Source: Streptomyces sp. NBC_01451 (lineage in GTDB: Bacteria; Actinomycetota; Actinomycetes; Streptomycetales; Streptomycetaceae). Taken from it: a stretch of DNA of 64,000 nt. A program made the position numbers and the translations under genes. The stretch is from NCBI RefSeq assembly GCF_036227485.1, contig NZ_CP109479.1, positions 3,038,001 through 3,102,000 on the forward strand. The letters run 5' to 3'. Of the stretch, positions 63,150 to 64,000 are shown piece by piece (within the stretch, counting starts at the first letter, position 1; each line of letters starts with the position of its first letter). The notes beneath the pieces were generated by a model that was not told the origin of the DNA, made no database searches, and worked only from the letters and a program-made list of their open reading frames with translations.

Positions 63150-64000
63150 TCAGTGCCCGGCCGGGTGCGCCGGTCCTTCGCGGCCGACCGTCAGTGGGGC
63201 CGGGCGGTAGGGGACGTACGCCGCCCCGTCCAGACCGAGCGCGGTGGCGGACCGCTGGAGTTCGGCCGGGGTCGCGACCGCGTCCCAGCGGCCGGTGTCG
63301 ACACGGTGTTCGAGGGCGTGCAGCGCGGCCACCGTCTCGGCGGTGGTGAACGCGCAGTGACCCTGCCGTTCGACATAGGCCTGCCGCAGCAGTGCACCGT
63401 CGCCCGAGGCGCGCACCCGGGCGGCGAAGCGGGTCTCCTGCTCCACCGGCACCAGGTCGTCGGCGGTGGTGTGGATGTCGAGCAGGGGCACCTCAAGCCC
63501 CTGACCGGCGGAGGAGGTCCGCTGAGCGGTGCGGACGGCGGCGGGGTCGGCGGTGATCGTGGCGCCCTCGGTCAGTGTGCGCAGGTCGGCGCGGAGGTCG
63601 AGGCCGGCCGCCCGGTAGAGGGCGCGGACCTGGGGGGCGTGCACGGAACCGGCGAGCAGGCGGGCGTAGTCGACGCCCCGGTTCCAGGAGTTGTTGCCGC
63701 CGACGGACTGCTCGATGGCGTACCGGCCGAACTCGACGAACGACAGGATGCCCTGCGCGAACCACGCGTACTGCTGCTCCTGCTGGCCCGCCCAGTCGGT
63801 CGGGGCGGGCCGGTCCTTGCCGGGAGCCCAGGCGGGCAGGTTGAGGAAGGCGGCAGCCAGGGCGATCCGGGCGCGGCCCTGCGGGGTGGCCTGGGCCGCG
63901 GTGACCGCCTTGGTGAGCACGTCGGCGGTGGCGGCGGCCTCGGCCGGGGTGCCGAACCGTACGAGTTTCACGTCCTGTTCGGGCAGCAGCAGGCGCGCGA
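63150..64000 (-). CDS. Alpha/beta hydrolase, 3' part (N-terminus off window)
   Basis: The C-terminal ~283 residues of an alpha/beta hydrolase-type protein. The catalytic acid and base are visible: LLDIHTTADDLVP and RQGHCAFT. The open frame continues to base 64000 (ARLLLPEQDVKLVRFGTPAE), so the nucleophile elbow and any signal peptide are outside. Residues WFAQGILSFVEFGRYAIEQS and NNSWNRGVDYARLL are a helical lid-like region. Could be a peptidase or esterase; not assignable. Confidence 0.8.
   Translation of the reverse strand, partial: ARLLLPEQDVKLVRFGTPAEAAATADVLTKAVTAAQATPQGRARIALAAAFLNLPAWAPGKDRPAPTDWAGQQEQQYAWFAQGILSFVEFGRYAIEQSVGGNNSWNRGVDYARLLAGSVHAPQVRALYRAAGLDLRADLRTLTEGATITADPAAVRTAQRTSSAGQGLEVPLLDIHTTADDLVPVEQETRFAARVRASGDGALLRQAYVERQGHCAFTTAETVAALHALEHRVDTGRWDAVATPAELQRSATALGLDGAAYVPYRPAPLTVGREGPAHPAGH

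Overview
The window looks like a piece of a Streptomyces (or very close actinomycete) chromosome. The evidence is very high GC with strong third-position GC bias, frequent GTG/TTG starts, a mycothiol biosynthesis gene (mshB), a bldK-type oligopeptide permease operon, an HTH/DUF397/RsbW-like trio typical of Streptomyces, and two intergenic repeat families that I recognise from Streptomyces chromosomes. No rRNA, tRNA, CRISPR array or replication origin was found.

Layout. (1) 1-4760: end of a DrrA-type ABC ATPase gene, a large VanW/YoaR-type membrane protein with a ~500-residue disordered N-terminus, and the coupled DUF6113-mshB pair. (2) About 4.8-21.0 kb: an accessory island carrying conflict and mobility genes: a HEPN-domain gene, a TnpB-like IS element, a NIPSNAP gene, a membrane-anchored nSTAND/WD40 NTPase with 14 WD repeats, an RsbW-like/HTH/DUF397 regulatory trio, a DUF6247-like gene, and a complete type I restriction-modification operon in the order hsdR-hsdS-hsdM. 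(3) 21.1-44.7 kb: return to conserved backbone. A small membrane protein and an S9 peptidase precede an unusual cluster of three oligopeptide ABC operons: opp (minus strand, lipoprotein-B-C-D-F order), a bldK-like operon on the plus strand (permease-lipoprotein-permease-ATPase, no second ATPase), then a complete bldK operon (minus strand). Uma2 and VOC genes lie between the last two, and typA/bipA closes the region. (4) 44.8-51.4 kb: a fourth peptide-binding lipoprotein, then a succinate dehydrogenase operon of the Sdh1 type (small protein, cytochrome b, SdhA, SdhB). (5) 51.4-64.0 kb: a coiled-coil membrane protein that looks like a TPM-domain protein without its TPM domain, a PAS/GAF/SpoIIE phosphatase and an RsbW-like kinase, MutT-type Nudix, a small SPOR-like protein, a GntR regulator, a DUF4190-type membrane protein, a threonine-synthase-like PLP enzyme, an SDR oxidoreductase and the 3' part of an alpha/beta hydrolase gene.

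How the parts work together. The backbone genes serve thiol redox buffering (mycothiol), peptide uptake linked to development (bldK and relatives, plus an extracytoplasmic or cytosolic S9 peptidase next door), translation-factor stress response (TypA), and respiration (Sdh). The island looks like an insertion between mshB and the conserved small membrane gene. Its genes are mostly sensors, nucleases and modification enzymes, as in a defence island. Gene identities are read from motifs in the translated sequence; comparisons with S. coelicolor gene order are from memory and marked as such.
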